A DNA stretch of 34,465 nucleotides from Microcoleaceae cyanobacterium MO_207.B10 (GTDB lineage Bacteria > Cyanobacteriota > Cyanobacteriia > Cyanobacteriales > Microcoleaceae): positions 1 to 34,465 of the forward strand of contig JASJEE010000008.1 in assembly GCA_030064835.1 (NCBI GenBank), read 5' to 3'. This document shows, piece after piece, positions 1-9,333 of the stretch. The notes under the pieces are model-generated. The model saw nothing but the letters and a program-made list of their open reading frames with translations. It was not told where the DNA came from and ran no database searches. Within the stretch, counting starts at the first letter, position 1. The number at the start of each line of letters is the position of its first letter. The position numbers and the translations under genes are program-made.

Positions 1-645
1 TAGGGAATTTCTGATTTTTGGTTCTCACTGTTCAAGGAGAAAACAAATATTTTAAGAATTAAGAATTATCGGTTGTTTTGAACAAAGTTTGAGTAAGGCT
101 TATCCATAAGAATAACCTCACAAAAATTAGAAAAGTGTGGGGTTTCTGTTCCTCAACTCAACCTAGGGAATTTCTGATTTTTGGTTCTTACTGTTCAAGG
201 AGAAAACAAATATAGTCATTTCAAATAAGGATGAAACACGTTTTTGGCTGAAACCCTTTCAAGGAAAGAAACACTCGTCCCAGTCTTATTCAGAATGACT
301 ATATTTTAAGAATTAAGAATTATCGGTTGTGTTGAACAAAGTTTGAGCAAGACTTATCCATAAGAGTCACCTAATAAAAATTAGAAAAATGTGGGGTTTC
401 AGTTCCTCAAGCTAATCTAGGGAATTTCTGATTTTTGGTTTTCAGTGTTCCAGGAGAAAACAAATATTTTAAGAATTAAGAATTATCCGTTGTTAAAAAG
501 AAACTTTGAGTAATATTTATTCATCAGAAAAACCTCATAAAAATTAGCAAAATGTGGGGTTTCTGTAAGAATAAACTCAGAAAAATGTTGGGTTTCAATT
601 CCTCAACCCAACCTACAATATTTAAGATTTTTGGTTCTAACTTAA
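1..645. repeat. 163-bp tandem repeat array, about 3.5 copies
   Basis: Gene-free stretch made of tandem copies starting at 1, 164 and 418, each opening with TAGGGAATTTCTGATTTTTG, plus a partial copy from about 614. Copy 1 is 163 bp long. Copy 2 is 254 bp long, exactly 163 plus a 91-bp insertion. Copy 3 carries an extra internal partial duplication around 565-612. Each copy contains the GTGGGGTTTC and CTCAACCCAACC type of sequence also seen near 20590 and 20730. No open frame of convincing length is seen and the role is unknown. Confidence 0.85.
213..301. mobile_element. 89-bp MITE-like insertion with TA target duplication
   Basis: The element has imperfect terminal inverted repeats: the left end reads TAGTCATTTCAAATAAG and the inverted right end TAGTCATTCTGAATAAG. 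It is flanked by TA at 211-212 and 302-303. The neighbouring repeat copies at about 50 and 467 keep the uninterrupted CAAATATTTTAAG, so the empty site is visible in the same window, and repeat copy 2 is longer by exactly 89+2 bp. TA duplication is typical of IS630/Tc1-mariner elements. No transposase is encoded, so this would be a non-autonomous derivative. Confidence 0.85.
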
Positions 646-732
646 GCATATTTGTAAGGATTAGTTTTCTTTCTTATGCAGAAGAGAAACCTAACTGTAA
701 TTGACTATTTTCCTATTACTTTTGCATGATAC

Positions 733-1140
733 TTAGTCTTCCGTCAAATTATAACGGGTACAACCTATTCTGTTAGAACCATAAGCTATCTTTTGAGCAA
801 CATATCGGCGACCTTTAGCTTCCCCAATATCTCTAGCTTCTTGAATTGTTTCCTCTGTTAAACCTCCTTGCTTGGCTCTAATTTCAGTAAGTTCTAAGTT
901 CTGGCGTTCAGCCTCAATTCTATTTCGTCTCATTTGATAATCCTGGTCAGTCTCATTATTAGGATAAGGTTTTTCATCTTCACAATGGTACATTGCTGAT
1001 GCCAACTCTACTTTTTTCAAAAGTTCTTGCTCTTTCTTCTCACTTTGCATATTTGCAATACTTTGACATGATGAGGAGGAAAGAATTATCCCGACTAAAA
1101 CAGATATCTTGACAATATTGAATTTATTTACGCTATACAT
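733..1140 (-). CDS. Small lipoprotein-like hypothetical protein
   Basis: 135 residues. The N-terminus is a secretion signal: basic residues at Lys6 and Lys11, a hydrophobic stretch (about 12-21) and then a serine run ending in a single Cys (SSSSCQ, about 22-27). This resembles a lipoprotein cleavage site, although the -3 position is not the usual Leu. The mature part is charged and probably helical, with a second Cys near the middle (YHCEDEKPYP) and a third close to the end (IGCTRYN). I recognise no family. No clear ribosome-binding site precedes the ATG at 1140. It stands alone between the repeat array and a divergent NB-ARC gene. An envelope-associated role is inferred only from the signal. 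Confidence 0.6.
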   Translation of the reverse strand: MYSVNKFNIVKISVLVGIILSSSSCQSIANMQSEKKEQELLKKVELASAMYHCEDEKPYPNNETDQDYQMRRNRIEAERQNLELTEIRAKQGGLTEETIQEARDIGEAKGRRYVAQKIAYGSNRIGCTRYNLTED

Positions 1141-1333
1141 AACAGCAATTTTGATAGATGAATTTGGCTTAACTTTTATTCCAGTATAATCTTTTGTCTC
1201 TAGGTACAGCTAACGTAAAATATCCTATTAAATCTTGTGTTTTCTAGACTAATACTAATATTAAAGTCTGAAAATGTCGTGGATTGCCGTGTGAAATTAA
1301 GTTATAATACCTGAAACTTAACTATATCTAGAG

Positions 1334-2713
1334 TTGATGAATATTGCAGAGGTATTACAAGTAGCAGATCGGTTAGTTTGTGAGAAAACTGGTAAACACT
1401 TAGACGATCTTCAACAGGTAGTTATTCAAGGAGTATGGCAGGGAAAAAGCTATAGTCAAATTGGAGAAAAATGTCATCGTAGTGAGAGTCGAGTTAGGGA
1501 TGTCGGTTATAGATTATGGCAAATTTTATCCGAGCAGTTAGGGGAAGATGTTAATAAAAATAATTTTCGTTCAACGATAGAAAGATTATTTATAAATTCA
1601 TCGTTTATTAATTTGTTTAATCATAAAAATCATCACCATATTTTTAATTTCTGTTCGCCGATATCTGAGCAACCACAATAAAAACCAGATATTGAAAATA
1701 AAGTTGACTCTACATCCTCCTATGAAGATTTAGGAATAGCACCTAAAATTAATTTGTTTTATGGCAGAAACCAAGAGCTGAAAATTATTTATGATTGGAT
1801 ATTTTTACAAAAAGCTCGTTTGATTAGTGTTTTAGGATTAAGTGGAATTGGTAAAACAACATTAGTGAAAAGATTCGTCGATCTAAACAGCAAATCTTTT
1901 GATGTTCTGATGTGGAAAAGTTTAAGATTCCCTCAACGGTTAAATTTGCTTTTAACTGAAATATTCAATAATTTTTCTCCGGGAAATGATAGTGTCAGTC
2001 TTAGTGAAGAAACCTGGAGAAAGTTTTTTGATATTTTACGCCAGAACAAATGCTTAATTATCTTTGATGATGTTCACAATATTTTTACAGAAAAACAATT
2101 TGCAGGGCAGTATCAATCAGAATATAGAGATTACAAAACATTCTTGAAAATGATGACTGAGATTGAACATCAAAGCTGTTTAATTTTAATCAGTCAAGAG
2201 AAATCTCAAGAAATGAAATCTTTAAATGAGGAATTATATCCAATTAAAGTTTTAGAGTTAACAGGTTTATACGAAACAGAGCTTTTGAATAATCAAAGTT
2301 TAGAGAATCCTGAATCTTGGTCTACCTTGATCAAACTCTATGAAGGAAATCCTTTATATTTAGAGAATATAGCCGATTTAATTCAAGATGTATTTCAAGG
2401 TGATGTTTTGAGTTTTGTCGAGCAGGACGAGTTGATTTTGACGGAAGATTTGAAAGAGATATTTAATTCGTTATTCGATAAATTATCTAAGGTCGAACAA
2501 AAAATTATTGTGGAAATGACTCAACAAGACCAAGAATTTTCCATAGAGACTTTAAAAGAACATTTATCTTTATCATCGACAGATTTGATTAATGGTTTAC
2601 AATCTTTATCCAGACGATATATTTTACAAATAACTCCTCAAAATAAAAAAATGTTTCGACTTTCTCCAGTCTTTCAAGAATATTTTAAACAAGGTAATAA
2701 TTTTCATCAATGA
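1334..2713 (+). pseudogene. HTH-NB-ARC NTPase gene interrupted by one in-frame TAA
   Basis: The first 115 codons encode the HTH domain common at the start of cyanobacterial NB-ARC proteins (ADRLVCEKTGKHLDDLQ, VWQGKSYSQIGEK, SESRVRDVGY, LGEDVNKNNFRSTIERL). I associate it with the vWA-MoxR-associated HTH families. A TAA at 1679-1681 follows, but the same frame continues open without another stop through FYGRNQEL into an NB-ARC domain: Walker A GLSGIGKTT at about residue 168, Walker B-like CLIIFDDVHN at about 237, a GNPLYLENIA motif, and a winged-helix-like end. The translation stops at 2713 with no WD40, TPR or other effector. CAA to TAA (QPQ*KP) is the simplest lesion. Separate translation of the second part could begin at TTG 1754. 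These proteins act as STAND-type switches; here the gene is probably non-functional or split. Confidence 0.8.
1679..1681 (+). other. In-frame TAA between HTH and NB-ARC domains
   Basis: The codon lies between CCA-CAA and AAA-CCA. Reading on in the same frame gives KPDIENKVDSTSSYEDLGIA and then PKINLFYGR, which is the linker expected in intact relatives. The stop is a single substitution away from CAA (Gln) or AAA/GAA. Confidence 0.85.
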
Positions 2714-2717
2714 CAAA

Positions 2718-2833
2718 TATAGCAATCCTAAATAAGTCGTAACCAATCAAAAAGTAAATCAAAAAACTGAAACTCCCTCCTATTGCCGAAAAAGCAGTAA
2801 GATTTTTGAGACGAATCAAATAGGATTGTTATA
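2718..2833. mobile_element. 116-bp inverted-repeat element (MITE-like)
   Basis: Ends in TATAGCAATCCTA (2718-2730) and TAGGATTGTTATA (2821-2833), a 13-bp terminal inverted repeat with one mismatch. It lies 4 bp after the stop codon of the NB-ARC gene. The outer TA could be a target duplication of an IS630-type element. Nothing is encoded. Confidence 0.65.
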
Positions 2834-2951
2834 TCTGTTGACATGAATTAATTCTACTTTTAAGAACTCAAATATACCAATGATTGTATTAATTATGATT
2901 ATCTAAACTTTCTTAATTTATAGTTTGTAGTCAGCCAACAAATCTAAATTA

Positions 2952-3173
2952 GTGCGTTATATAATTGGGGTGGGTTCATCTAATCATCTGTGTGCAGCCG
3001 ATCGGGAATATGTGGAAGTTAGTTTAGGAGGAACTTGGATAACAGTATATCCAGAACATGAGAATGGTATTTTGATCCCTACTTTAAGCGATAGAATTGA
3101 GTTGTTACTTTTTAAGCTATGGCAAGCAACTAAGGTAAATGCGTCAGTAAGTCAGAAAGCGAGTGATTGGTAA
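2952..3173 (+). CDS. Short ORF of unknown function, possibly a fragment
   Basis: A 73-codon frame starting at GTG (RYIIGVGSSNHLCAADREYV...). The middle reads like folded protein (VEVSLGGTWITVYPEHENG, then an amphipathic IELLLFKLWQATKV). I do not recognise it, there is no clear ribosome-binding site, and the open frame extends only a few codons upstream of the GTG. It follows the broken NB-ARC gene and could be a remnant of a downstream domain or partner, or a chance frame. Confidence 0.3.
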   Translation: MRYIIGVGSSNHLCAADREYVEVSLGGTWITVYPEHENGILIPTLSDRIELLLFKLWQATKVNASVSQKASDW

Positions 3174-3206
3174 AATTATAAATAGGCAATATATATAAGT
3201 AAGAAT

Positions 3207-3234
3207 GTAGGGATGTTATATCGAACATCCCTAC
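3207..3234. repeat. Palindromic hairpin related to the 101-bp element core
   Basis: GTAGGGATGTT (3207-3217) pairs with AACATCCCTAC (3224-3234) around a 6-nt loop. It matches the core palindrome of the elements at 29990 and 34261 but lacks their outer inverted repeats. It could also work as a transcription hairpin. Confidence 0.6.
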
Positions 3235-3323
3235 AAGAATTTCAGGTAATATTCTCTTTCTTTTTTCAGGAATGCGATTTTTAATCAAAAATATTCCAAA
3301 AAATTGATAGCGAAGCTCCTCTT

Positions 3324-3507
3324 ATACCAAATAGATAAATCTTTGCTACAAATATTATCAATCTTGGGTGTGGGGTGTAGGGTGTGGTGAAATAATAGGA
3401 AAAATAAAAAAAATGCTGGTTATAAAAGGGATAAAGTGGAAAAACTTTATTAATTAGTTAATATTTGAAGTTTGCTCAAGCATCACATTCTTTTTTTAAA
3501 TTGGTAT
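3324..3507. mobile_element. ATACCAA-type dispersed element, copy A (184 bp)
   Basis: The left end ATACCAAATAGATAAAT is followed by TTGCTACAAATATTATC, a G-rich GGGTGTGGGGTGTAGGG stretch, a conserved GGATAAAGTGGAAAAACTTT box, and a right end AAATTGGTAT. The right end lies 3 bp beyond the stop codon of the minus-strand gene at 3511. Other copies are at 4168, 9476, 9820, 13195 and 21686. Confidence 0.75.
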
Positions 3508-3510
3508 TAA

Positions 3511-4164
3511 TCAATTTAATCGTAATTTCCTATAGCACAAAAGCCCATAAATAAATATCACAACTCCCAACATTTCAAACAATTCTTCAATCGTCACCAA
3601 GATTTCATAAACAAAGTTATCAGTATCATACAAATAAGCGTAATATCCTCCTACCATTTCCATACCAATTCCACCACCGACATAAAATATTCCAGCTAAA
3701 AAAAATAGATATTTGATTTTTTTTGGTAAAGTTAAGACAAACTGCCAATAAAAAAATACAACCATAAAAACTAATATCAATCCTGGAATTACCCAAGTAT
3801 AGTAAAATATCCCCGTGGCATTCAGCGCATCTCGCAAAGGATGAATTAACTGTTCATGCAAACTAATAGTTTCATCAATTGCCAGATATAAAAACATAAT
3901 AGATAAACCTATCCATTTACCAATATATTTATCTTTTACTTGTCTTTTTTGAGAAGAAATTATTCCCAAAAGCACGGAGCAAGCCAACAACGAAAAAGAC
4001 GAAAATAACGATGGAATTGTATATTCTCCATCAACATTAAAATTCTGAATCAATTCAGGAGAATGAGCATAACCATAGTATTTGAAAAATTGCCCGGTAA
4101 TACTGGCAATAGTTAAACCAATCGCGATAAATATTAAAAACTGAAAGATGCGTTTTGGAGACAT
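3511..4164 (-). CDS. Conserved multi-pass membrane protein, unknown function
   Basis: 217 residues with about six predicted membrane segments (roughly 6-26, 50-70, 83-102, 122-146, 150-170, 184-207). Polar residues sit in or near the membrane: AIDETISLHEQL (about 94-105), GGIGMEMVGGYY, and TIEELFEMLG before the last segment. Conserved Asp/Glu/His in helices could bind metal or lipid, but I cannot name a family and assign no function. The ORF looks intact. It is bracketed by two direct copies of the ATACCAA element, whose ends lie 3 bp outside the start and the stop codon. Its leader, including any ribosome-binding site, therefore comes from repeat DNA, and no good Shine-Dalgarno sequence is visible. 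Confidence 0.7.
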   Translation of the reverse strand: MSPKRIFQFLIFIAIGLTIASITGQFFKYYGYAHSPELIQNFNVDGEYTIPSLFSSFSLLACSVLLGIISSQKRQVKDKYIGKWIGLSIMFLYLAIDETISLHEQLIHPLRDALNATGIFYYTWVIPGLILVFMVVFFYWQFVLTLPKKIKYLFFLAGIFYVGGGIGMEMVGGYYAYLYDTDNFVYEILVTIEELFEMLGVVIFIYGLLCYRKLRLN

Positions 4165-4167
4165 ATA

Positions 4168-4635
4168 ATACCAAATTAATAAATGTTTGCTACAAATACT
4201 TGGGTTGTTTCTAGTAGTCAGTAGTTAACAGTCAGTAGCCAATAGAAAGAGCTATTATTATCATTATTTTACTCTGAAACAATTTCATTCTCTTAAATAG
4301 GGTTTGCTGAAAAACTCTTTTTGTAGAAGGTAGGGAGTAGGAAAGGAAATCGCCCGTACAGGAGTAGTTAAAAGTCAAAATAAATCAGAAGTTTTAGAGG
4401 ACGTACTCGGAAAAATTATTCCTTGATTGTTCTACCCCTATTTTACCTTTTACCAAAATACTCAATTTTTTCGCCTGCTCAGGCTCAAACCTGGTACTTT
4501 TGAAAGAGCATTACAGCCATTTTACATTTATCTATAAAGACTTTTATATTTAATCAGCAAGCCCTAAATAGATATCTGACTTAAACCATTTGAGTCCACC
4601 AAATTATTTGTAACATTCTTTTTGAAAATTGGTAT
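4168..4635. mobile_element. ATACCAA-type element, copy C, carrying a nested insertion
   Basis: The left end ATACCAAATTAATAAAT with TTGCTACAAATA matches copies A and B, and the right end is AAAATTGGTAT. Total length is 468 bp. Removing the nested 265-bp insert and its 6-bp target duplication leaves 197 bp, in line with the other copies (171-217 bp). This accounts for nearly all of the 534-bp gene-free stretch 4165-4698. Confidence 0.75.
4300..4564. mobile_element. 265-bp IS-derived element nested in a repeat, TSD TAAATA
   Basis: Inverted ends GGGTTTGCTGAAAAA (from 4300) and, read inverted, GGGCTTGCTGATTAAA (to 4564). They are flanked by the direct 6-bp duplication TAAATA at 4294-4299 and 4565-4570. 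No transposase frame is present, so it is a non-autonomous or internally deleted element. I do not assign an IS family. Confidence 0.75.
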
Positions 4636-4698
4636 AAATTTCTAGCAATCCTATTTTGCTAGAATTTTTTTACCCTCAAACTGATAGCTGATAGCTAG

Positions 4699-6450
4699 TT
4701 AACGACAACGATAATATTTATGACGATAACCATTAATCTTAGGTTGAGATTCAGAATATTCCCGACAGTTAAAATTTTCTAAATCACTTTTCTCTACCTT
4801 TAAATCAACTCCCCATAAATCTAAAGGTAGTGGCATTTCAGAAATAACTTTAGCCAAAGTTGAATCAGGAGTTAATCTTTGCTCTTCTTGTCTTTTAACT
4901 AACAAAAATTGAGGTTTAAAAAAGTCAGGATTTTCTTGCCTTTTAAATTCTAATCCCAAAGCAATTAACGCCCGAATTTCAGAATGAGTTTGATAAGTTG
5001 TAGCAACTAAAGGCGGAGCTGCAGACTCTTTTTGAATTATCTCAGCTAGAAGGTCAGCCCTTCGTGCTTTTTGATAACCATAATTTGTCACTACCGTCAA
5101 AGCACCACAAAATCCCATTACCAAAATAGCAATTACAACTATTTTTTCAATCTGTTTGAAACTAGAAAAAATTAAATCTTTTGGCGTTATTTTTTGCTCT
5201 TTTATTTCCATACTAGGCTGGATTAAACTTGAGGAATTATCCCAACATCCAGCCAAAGCAACAGCTAATAAAATAATCACCACTGGAAAATAAACAAAAT
5301 GATACCGAGCAGCCAAAGATAAATCCTTACCCAAACCATAAATAACCACTAAAAACAGAGCGATCGCCCCCAGAAAAAAACCTACAAAAATCCGCAGAGA
5401 GAAACCATTATTACTATTAATTTGCATTTTCCATCCTCGCCAGAGGTAGGGAGAAACCCAAACCAAAATTACTAATAACGTAATAGCAGATAAAATAATT
5501 ACAAATAAACTTGTTCCTTCAAAAGGTAAAAGCCACACCATTGTCAAAATCCAAGCCAACAAACGCGGAATCGGATGCCAAATTTCATCAAGTTCAAAAC
5601 TAGTAGAAATCCAATCAGTAAGCTCATTATTAACATTCCCAATAGCCAGCACAGGCAACCAGACCAAAAAACCAATAAAAGTTCCTAAACCTACTGTATA
5701 AATTCGCCACCAATAACGTTGCATGGCATTTTTAATATCCCTCAACCACAACCAAGCAATTACTAATCCATCCGCAGCTAATACCAAGGAAAAAAAATAG
5801 TGACTAGCAATGCCAAAACTATTAGTAATTACCCAAAAACATCCTAGCAAAATAGTCAAAAGCCGCCGTTGTTTTATATAGCGTATTGCTGTTATCCAAC
5901 AAACAAGAGAAGCGATAATCCATAAAATAGTAAAAGTGTAATGACGAGATTCTTGAGCGAGGTAAATACCGTAGGGAGAAACAGCCATTAATGCAGCAGA
6001 AAATTGCCCTACCAAAGGAGAAAACGCCAACCAACCTAAACCAAAAATTGCTGGAATAGTTACGACACCAAAAATAGCACTGAGCGATCGCCCCACCCAT
6101 AGAGAAACCACTTCTCCATCAGAGGCAAAAAATTTTAACCACCAATGATTTAATAGAAAATACAATGGAGGATGATTATCCTCGCGCAAAAGATTATACA
6201 TCACATCATTAGGTGTAGAAGTTGAATCAAGTTGTAGGGGTGACAAAAGTTGATTTAGACTAATAATTTGGTCTAAAGGTAAGTCAAAAAAACTCTGCCC
6301 CAGACTATAACCCAATGTTGCAATTTCGGTGGATGAGGCAGACTTATCAGCCAAATTTATCCACCGCAGAATAATACCTAAAATAATCCAATAACCCAAT
6401 AATATTAGATGCAGCTTAATTTGATTTCGGTCAAGTTTATGATTCGTCAT
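4699..6450 (-). CDS. Glycosyltransferase family 39-like membrane protein
   Basis: 583 residues, about 11-12 membrane segments. The N-terminal layout is that of GT39/ArnT-PMT-type enzymes: a first membrane helix (about 14-32), then an external loop with an acidic residue (Glu42 in SSTEIATLG) where the family carries its catalytic carboxylate, then REDNHPPLYFLL (89-100) and AQESRHYTF further on. Such enzymes transfer a sugar from a polyprenyl-phosphate donor to a lipid or protein acceptor on the outer face of the plasma membrane. A soluble C-terminal part follows the last helix. Start ATG at 6450. The acceptor and donor cannot be read from sequence. It stands alone, without sugar-pathway neighbours. 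Confidence 0.8.
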   Translation of the reverse strand: MTNHKLDRNQIKLHLILLGYWIILGIILRWINLADKSASSTEIATLGYSLGQSFFDLPLDQIISLNQLLSPLQLDSTSTPNDVMYNLLREDNHPPLYFLLNHWWLKFFASDGEVVSLWVGRSLSAIFGVVTIPAIFGLGWLAFSPLVGQFSAALMAVSPYGIYLAQESRHYTFTILWIIASLVCWITAIRYIKQRRLLTILLGCFWVITNSFGIASHYFFSLVLAADGLVIAWLWLRDIKNAMQRYWWRIYTVGLGTFIGFLVWLPVLAIGNVNNELTDWISTSFELDEIWHPIPRLLAWILTMVWLLPFEGTSLFVIILSAITLLVILVWVSPYLWRGWKMQINSNNGFSLRIFVGFFLGAIALFLVVIYGLGKDLSLAARYHFVYFPVVIILLAVALAGCWDNSSSLIQPSMEIKEQKITPKDLIFSSFKQIEKIVVIAILVMGFCGALTVVTNYGYQKARRADLLAEIIQKESAAPPLVATTYQTHSEIRALIALGLEFKRQENPDFFKPQFLLVKRQEEQRLTPDSTLAKVISEMPLPLDLWGVDLKVEKSDLENFNCREYSESQPKINGYRHKYYRCR

Positions 6451-6827
6451 GCTTTACGACTAACTATAGTTTTGGCGTTGGTAAATCAAGAGATGAAAGG
6501 TTAAAAGTTATCTTCCTTTAATAGCTTTGAATTTCGACATAGATTAATTAATGAGTCTTCCCCTGATTAGCAGTTCATCTTACCTAATTACCAACGCCAC
6601 AGTTTTAATTCAAAACTTAAAAAAGAAAGCTGAACCCTGAAGGGTGAATGCTGAGAGCTTCTTCATCACCGCATAATTAATAATTAATAATTAATAATTA
6701 AGAGTGGATAGTTAATAATTATTAATTCAACAATTCATGCCTTGAAGCCTCCCCCTTTTAAGGGGATAAATCAAAAACTTTTCTTTTAGTCAATCCCCTG
6801 ATTAAAATCAGGGGTAATTATTAATTA
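6451..6827. repeat. Gene-free AT-rich stretch with ATTAATA repeats and hairpins
   Basis: Holds a run of ATTAATAATTAATA-type repeats (about 6675-6705), a CCCCTTTTAAGGGG palindrome near 6753 and a hairpin CCCCTGATT/AATCAGGGG (6795-6803 with 6806-6814). The hairpin plus the following AATTATTAATT and TTGTTAATTGCTGAA motifs reappear at about 9700-9745, so this is a dispersed repeat that runs into the 3' end of the P450 gene. Confidence 0.6.
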
Positions 6828-8180
6828 TTAATTGTTCATTGTTAATTGCTGAACTAACCGATGAAATTTTACTTTCAAACCGTCACGGGGATGGGGTGTA
6901 GGTACTGCCACTAAACTTAAGTCTTGTTCTGGCAAAAGTTCCCACTGATAACCGCGTAACAACATAGCAGCAAAAATTTTCATTTCTAACCTGGCAAATT
7001 CTTTACCCAAACATTCTCGCATCCCACCGCCAAATGGCACATAACCAAATCTTTTTTGTTTATCCACAGCATTTTCTGAGGAAAAACGCTCAGGGTCAAA
7101 ACTTTTATGGTCTGGGTACAAGTTCTCATCTTTATGAGTATTGCCAATGTTATATTGAATCATCCAACCTATCGGAATTGAATACCCACCAAATTCACAA
7201 TCCTCTATTACTTCTCGAAACCCCCCTCCCACAGGTGGAATTAATCGCATAACTTCCTTCAAAACTTGGTCTAAGTAAACCATCTGTTTCAAATTTTCTG
7301 TAGTTAGTGGTGCTTCACAAAATGCTTTTTGTTCGTCGCGAGGGCGGTCAAGTACATTTGGATGTTGGCTAATTAAGAGACAAAAAGAAGCGATAGCCAA
7401 GGTCAAAGTTTCCTGACCAGCAAACAACAATAATAATATTTGGTCTTTCAACTCATCCAAAGGCAAACTATTACCTTCCTCATCCCGCGCTTGTAATAAT
7501 ATTCCCAAAGCATCCTCACCCAAATCTTTCTGCTGTTGTCGCCTCAGCACTATTTCTTCAATATGTTTAAGTAGCTCTTCACGACAACGGAGTGCTTTAC
7601 CAAATTTAGTCCAAGGTAACGATAAAGGAATGGTAAATAAACCTTTCACCCATTCTTCAAACAAAATAGCTAACTTTGTTTCAGATCCAGCATCACTACC
7701 CATAAATAAATAGCTAGCAATATCAAAAGTATAATCCCGCAATTCAGGATACCATGTTAAATTGCCTACCTTGGCCTACTTTTCCATATAGCTGCGAGTA
7801 ATGCGTTCCATTGTTGGAGCATACCCCGCCAGCGCCCTTGGTTGAAAAGCTTGAGCCAGCAGTTTCCGCCTTTGTTGGTGGATATTACCTTGTTGCGTAG
7901 ACAGAGAATTTGGACCAAGCAGAATCCTGGTACTTTTCGGCCAAGTAGCAGTAAAATATTTATTCTCATTGGAAAACAAAAATTGATTAGCTTCTGCCCC
8001 CGCTACAAATACTGTGGGACTACCAAAAATATGACTCTTATAAATTGGCCCATGCTTTTGTTCACGTTTCTTGGCAAAATTTCCATCTGTTAAAAAGCTG
8101 ATAGTTTCGCCGACAAAGGGTAGACCCAAATTACCTGGCGGTAGGGGTAGTGATGATTTGGCATTTGTTGTCGTCATCAA
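6828..8180 (-). pseudogene. CYP120-like cytochrome P450, cut by one in-frame TAG
   Basis: The full frame is 450 residues, the size of CYP120A1 from Synechocystis, a retinoic-acid hydroxylase. The N-terminal part (about 1-134) has the proline-rich start LPLPPGNLGLPFVGET and the WPKSTRILLG region. A TAG at 7776-7778 follows, and the same frame runs on AKVGNLTWYPELRDYTFDIA. The I-helix LLFAGQETL, the ExxR helix LKEVMRLIPP and the haem loop FGGGMRECLG with ligand Cys390 are all intact. The position calls for Trp (MEK-W-AK), so TGG to TAG is the likely change. No other lesion is seen, so the mutation looks recent or is suppressed. As it stands only a haem-less N-terminal fragment would be made. 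The last residues (QQLTMNN) come from a dispersed repeat also present at 9721. Confidence 0.85.
7776..7778 (-). other. In-frame TAG in the P450 gene
   Basis: Minus-strand reading is GAA AAG TAG GCC AAG. The frame before and after is continuous and matches P450 sequence on both sides. A one-base change from TGG would explain it. Confidence 0.85.
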
Positions 8181-8409
8181 ATATTTATTATCCTATTATC
8201 TCAATCTTTCTTACTATTCTTAATTTATTGTGAAACTAAATTTTTGCAAAGGGTAATTTCAGTTATCAGTTTAATAGTCTTATGTAAAATTAAAGAAAAT
8301 TTAATCCTAGCATTAAGACAATTTATAATTTATCTGTTTATCACAAAAACGAGAAATAATCGTATATGATTAATTAGATTTTATGAGGATTATTCTTGAT
8401 TAAATAAAA

Positions 8410-9333
8410 ATGACATTTATACAATTATTAATATCAGGATTATTTGCAGGTGTTCTAGCAGGATTTTTAGGCATTGGTGGTGGTACAGTGCTTGTGCCAT
8501 TATTAGTAAAATTAGGATATGAACCAGTTCAAGCAGTTGCAACCAGCAGTTTATCTATTGTAATTACCGCTTTTTCTGGTAGTATTCAAAATTTCCGGAT
8601 GGGGAATTTAAGTATTAATAAAGTAGTAGGAATTGGATTTCCAGCTTTAATTACAGCTCAGTTAGGAGTTTATTTAGCAAATTTGTTTCTAGCTCATTGG
8701 TTATTGTTTGCTTTTGGCTGCCTGCTAGTTTTAAATATCTATTTAGTAGAGTTGCGGAAACGGATAACCGCTCAGAAAAAACAAGAAGAACAATTAGTAA
8801 ATTCTAATTTGGAAACAGATACACTGCAAAAATCAGAAAATTATTCTCAGCATTTAATGGCTGAATTTGTGATGCCGTTTACCCCTCATCCGTTACCATT
8901 AATGTTTGAGAAAATTTTCAAGAAAACCAATTATAAAATCCCCGATAAATACATCAAAATTAGTTCGAGAATTATTACAGGAAGTTTCGCTGGATTATTA
9001 GCAGGTTTATTTGGTGTTGGTGGTGGTGTGATTATGGTTCCTTTACAAATTTTGTTATTAGGAGAAACTATTAAGGTAGCAATTCAAACTAGTTTAGGCG
9101 TAATTGTCATAACTGCCATTTCTGCTTGTATCGGTCACGCAGTTAGAGGAAATGTTGTATTAATTCCTGGGTTATTGTTAGGAGTTGGTGGGTTATTAGG
9201 AGTTCAATTTAGTACCAGATTTCTGCCAAAATTACCAGAAAAAGTTGTCAGTTTAGCTTTTCGTTGCTTATTAGCGATTTTATCAATTTATATTTTTTGG
9301 CAAGCTTGGCAAAGTTATAGCCGTACCCTTTGA
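8410..9333 (+). CDS. TauE/SafE-family sulfite/anion permease
   Basis: 307 residues with the internal two-fold repeat typical of the family: GLFAGVLAGFLGIGGGTVLVP (about 10-30) and GSFAGLLAGLFGVGGGVIMVP (about 194-214), each beginning a half of about four membrane helices. The two halves are joined by a charged cytoplasmic loop (about 118-180). The family exports or takes up sulfite, sulfoacetate and similar organosulfur or carboxylate anions across the plasma membrane; the substrate here is not readable. The length is somewhat above the common 250-270, owing to the loop. It is divergent from the P450 gene, with a 229-bp shared upstream region. No strong ribosome-binding site lies directly before the ATG. 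The frame is intact. Confidence 0.85.
   Translation: MTFIQLLISGLFAGVLAGFLGIGGGTVLVPLLVKLGYEPVQAVATSSLSIVITAFSGSIQNFRMGNLSINKVVGIGFPALITAQLGVYLANLFLAHWLLFAFGCLLVLNIYLVELRKRITAQKKQEEQLVNSNLETDTLQKSENYSQHLMAEFVMPFTPHPLPLMFEKIFKKTNYKIPDKYIKISSRIITGSFAGLLAGLFGVGGGVIMVPLQILLLGETIKVAIQTSLGVIVITAISACIGHAVRGNVVLIPGLLLGVGGLLGVQFSTRFLPKLPEKVVSLAFRCLLAILSIYIFWQAWQSYSRTL

Noticed and set aside
1-645. CRISPR array
   Set aside because: Units are 163 bp with no short-repeat/unique-spacer pattern, and no cas genes are present.
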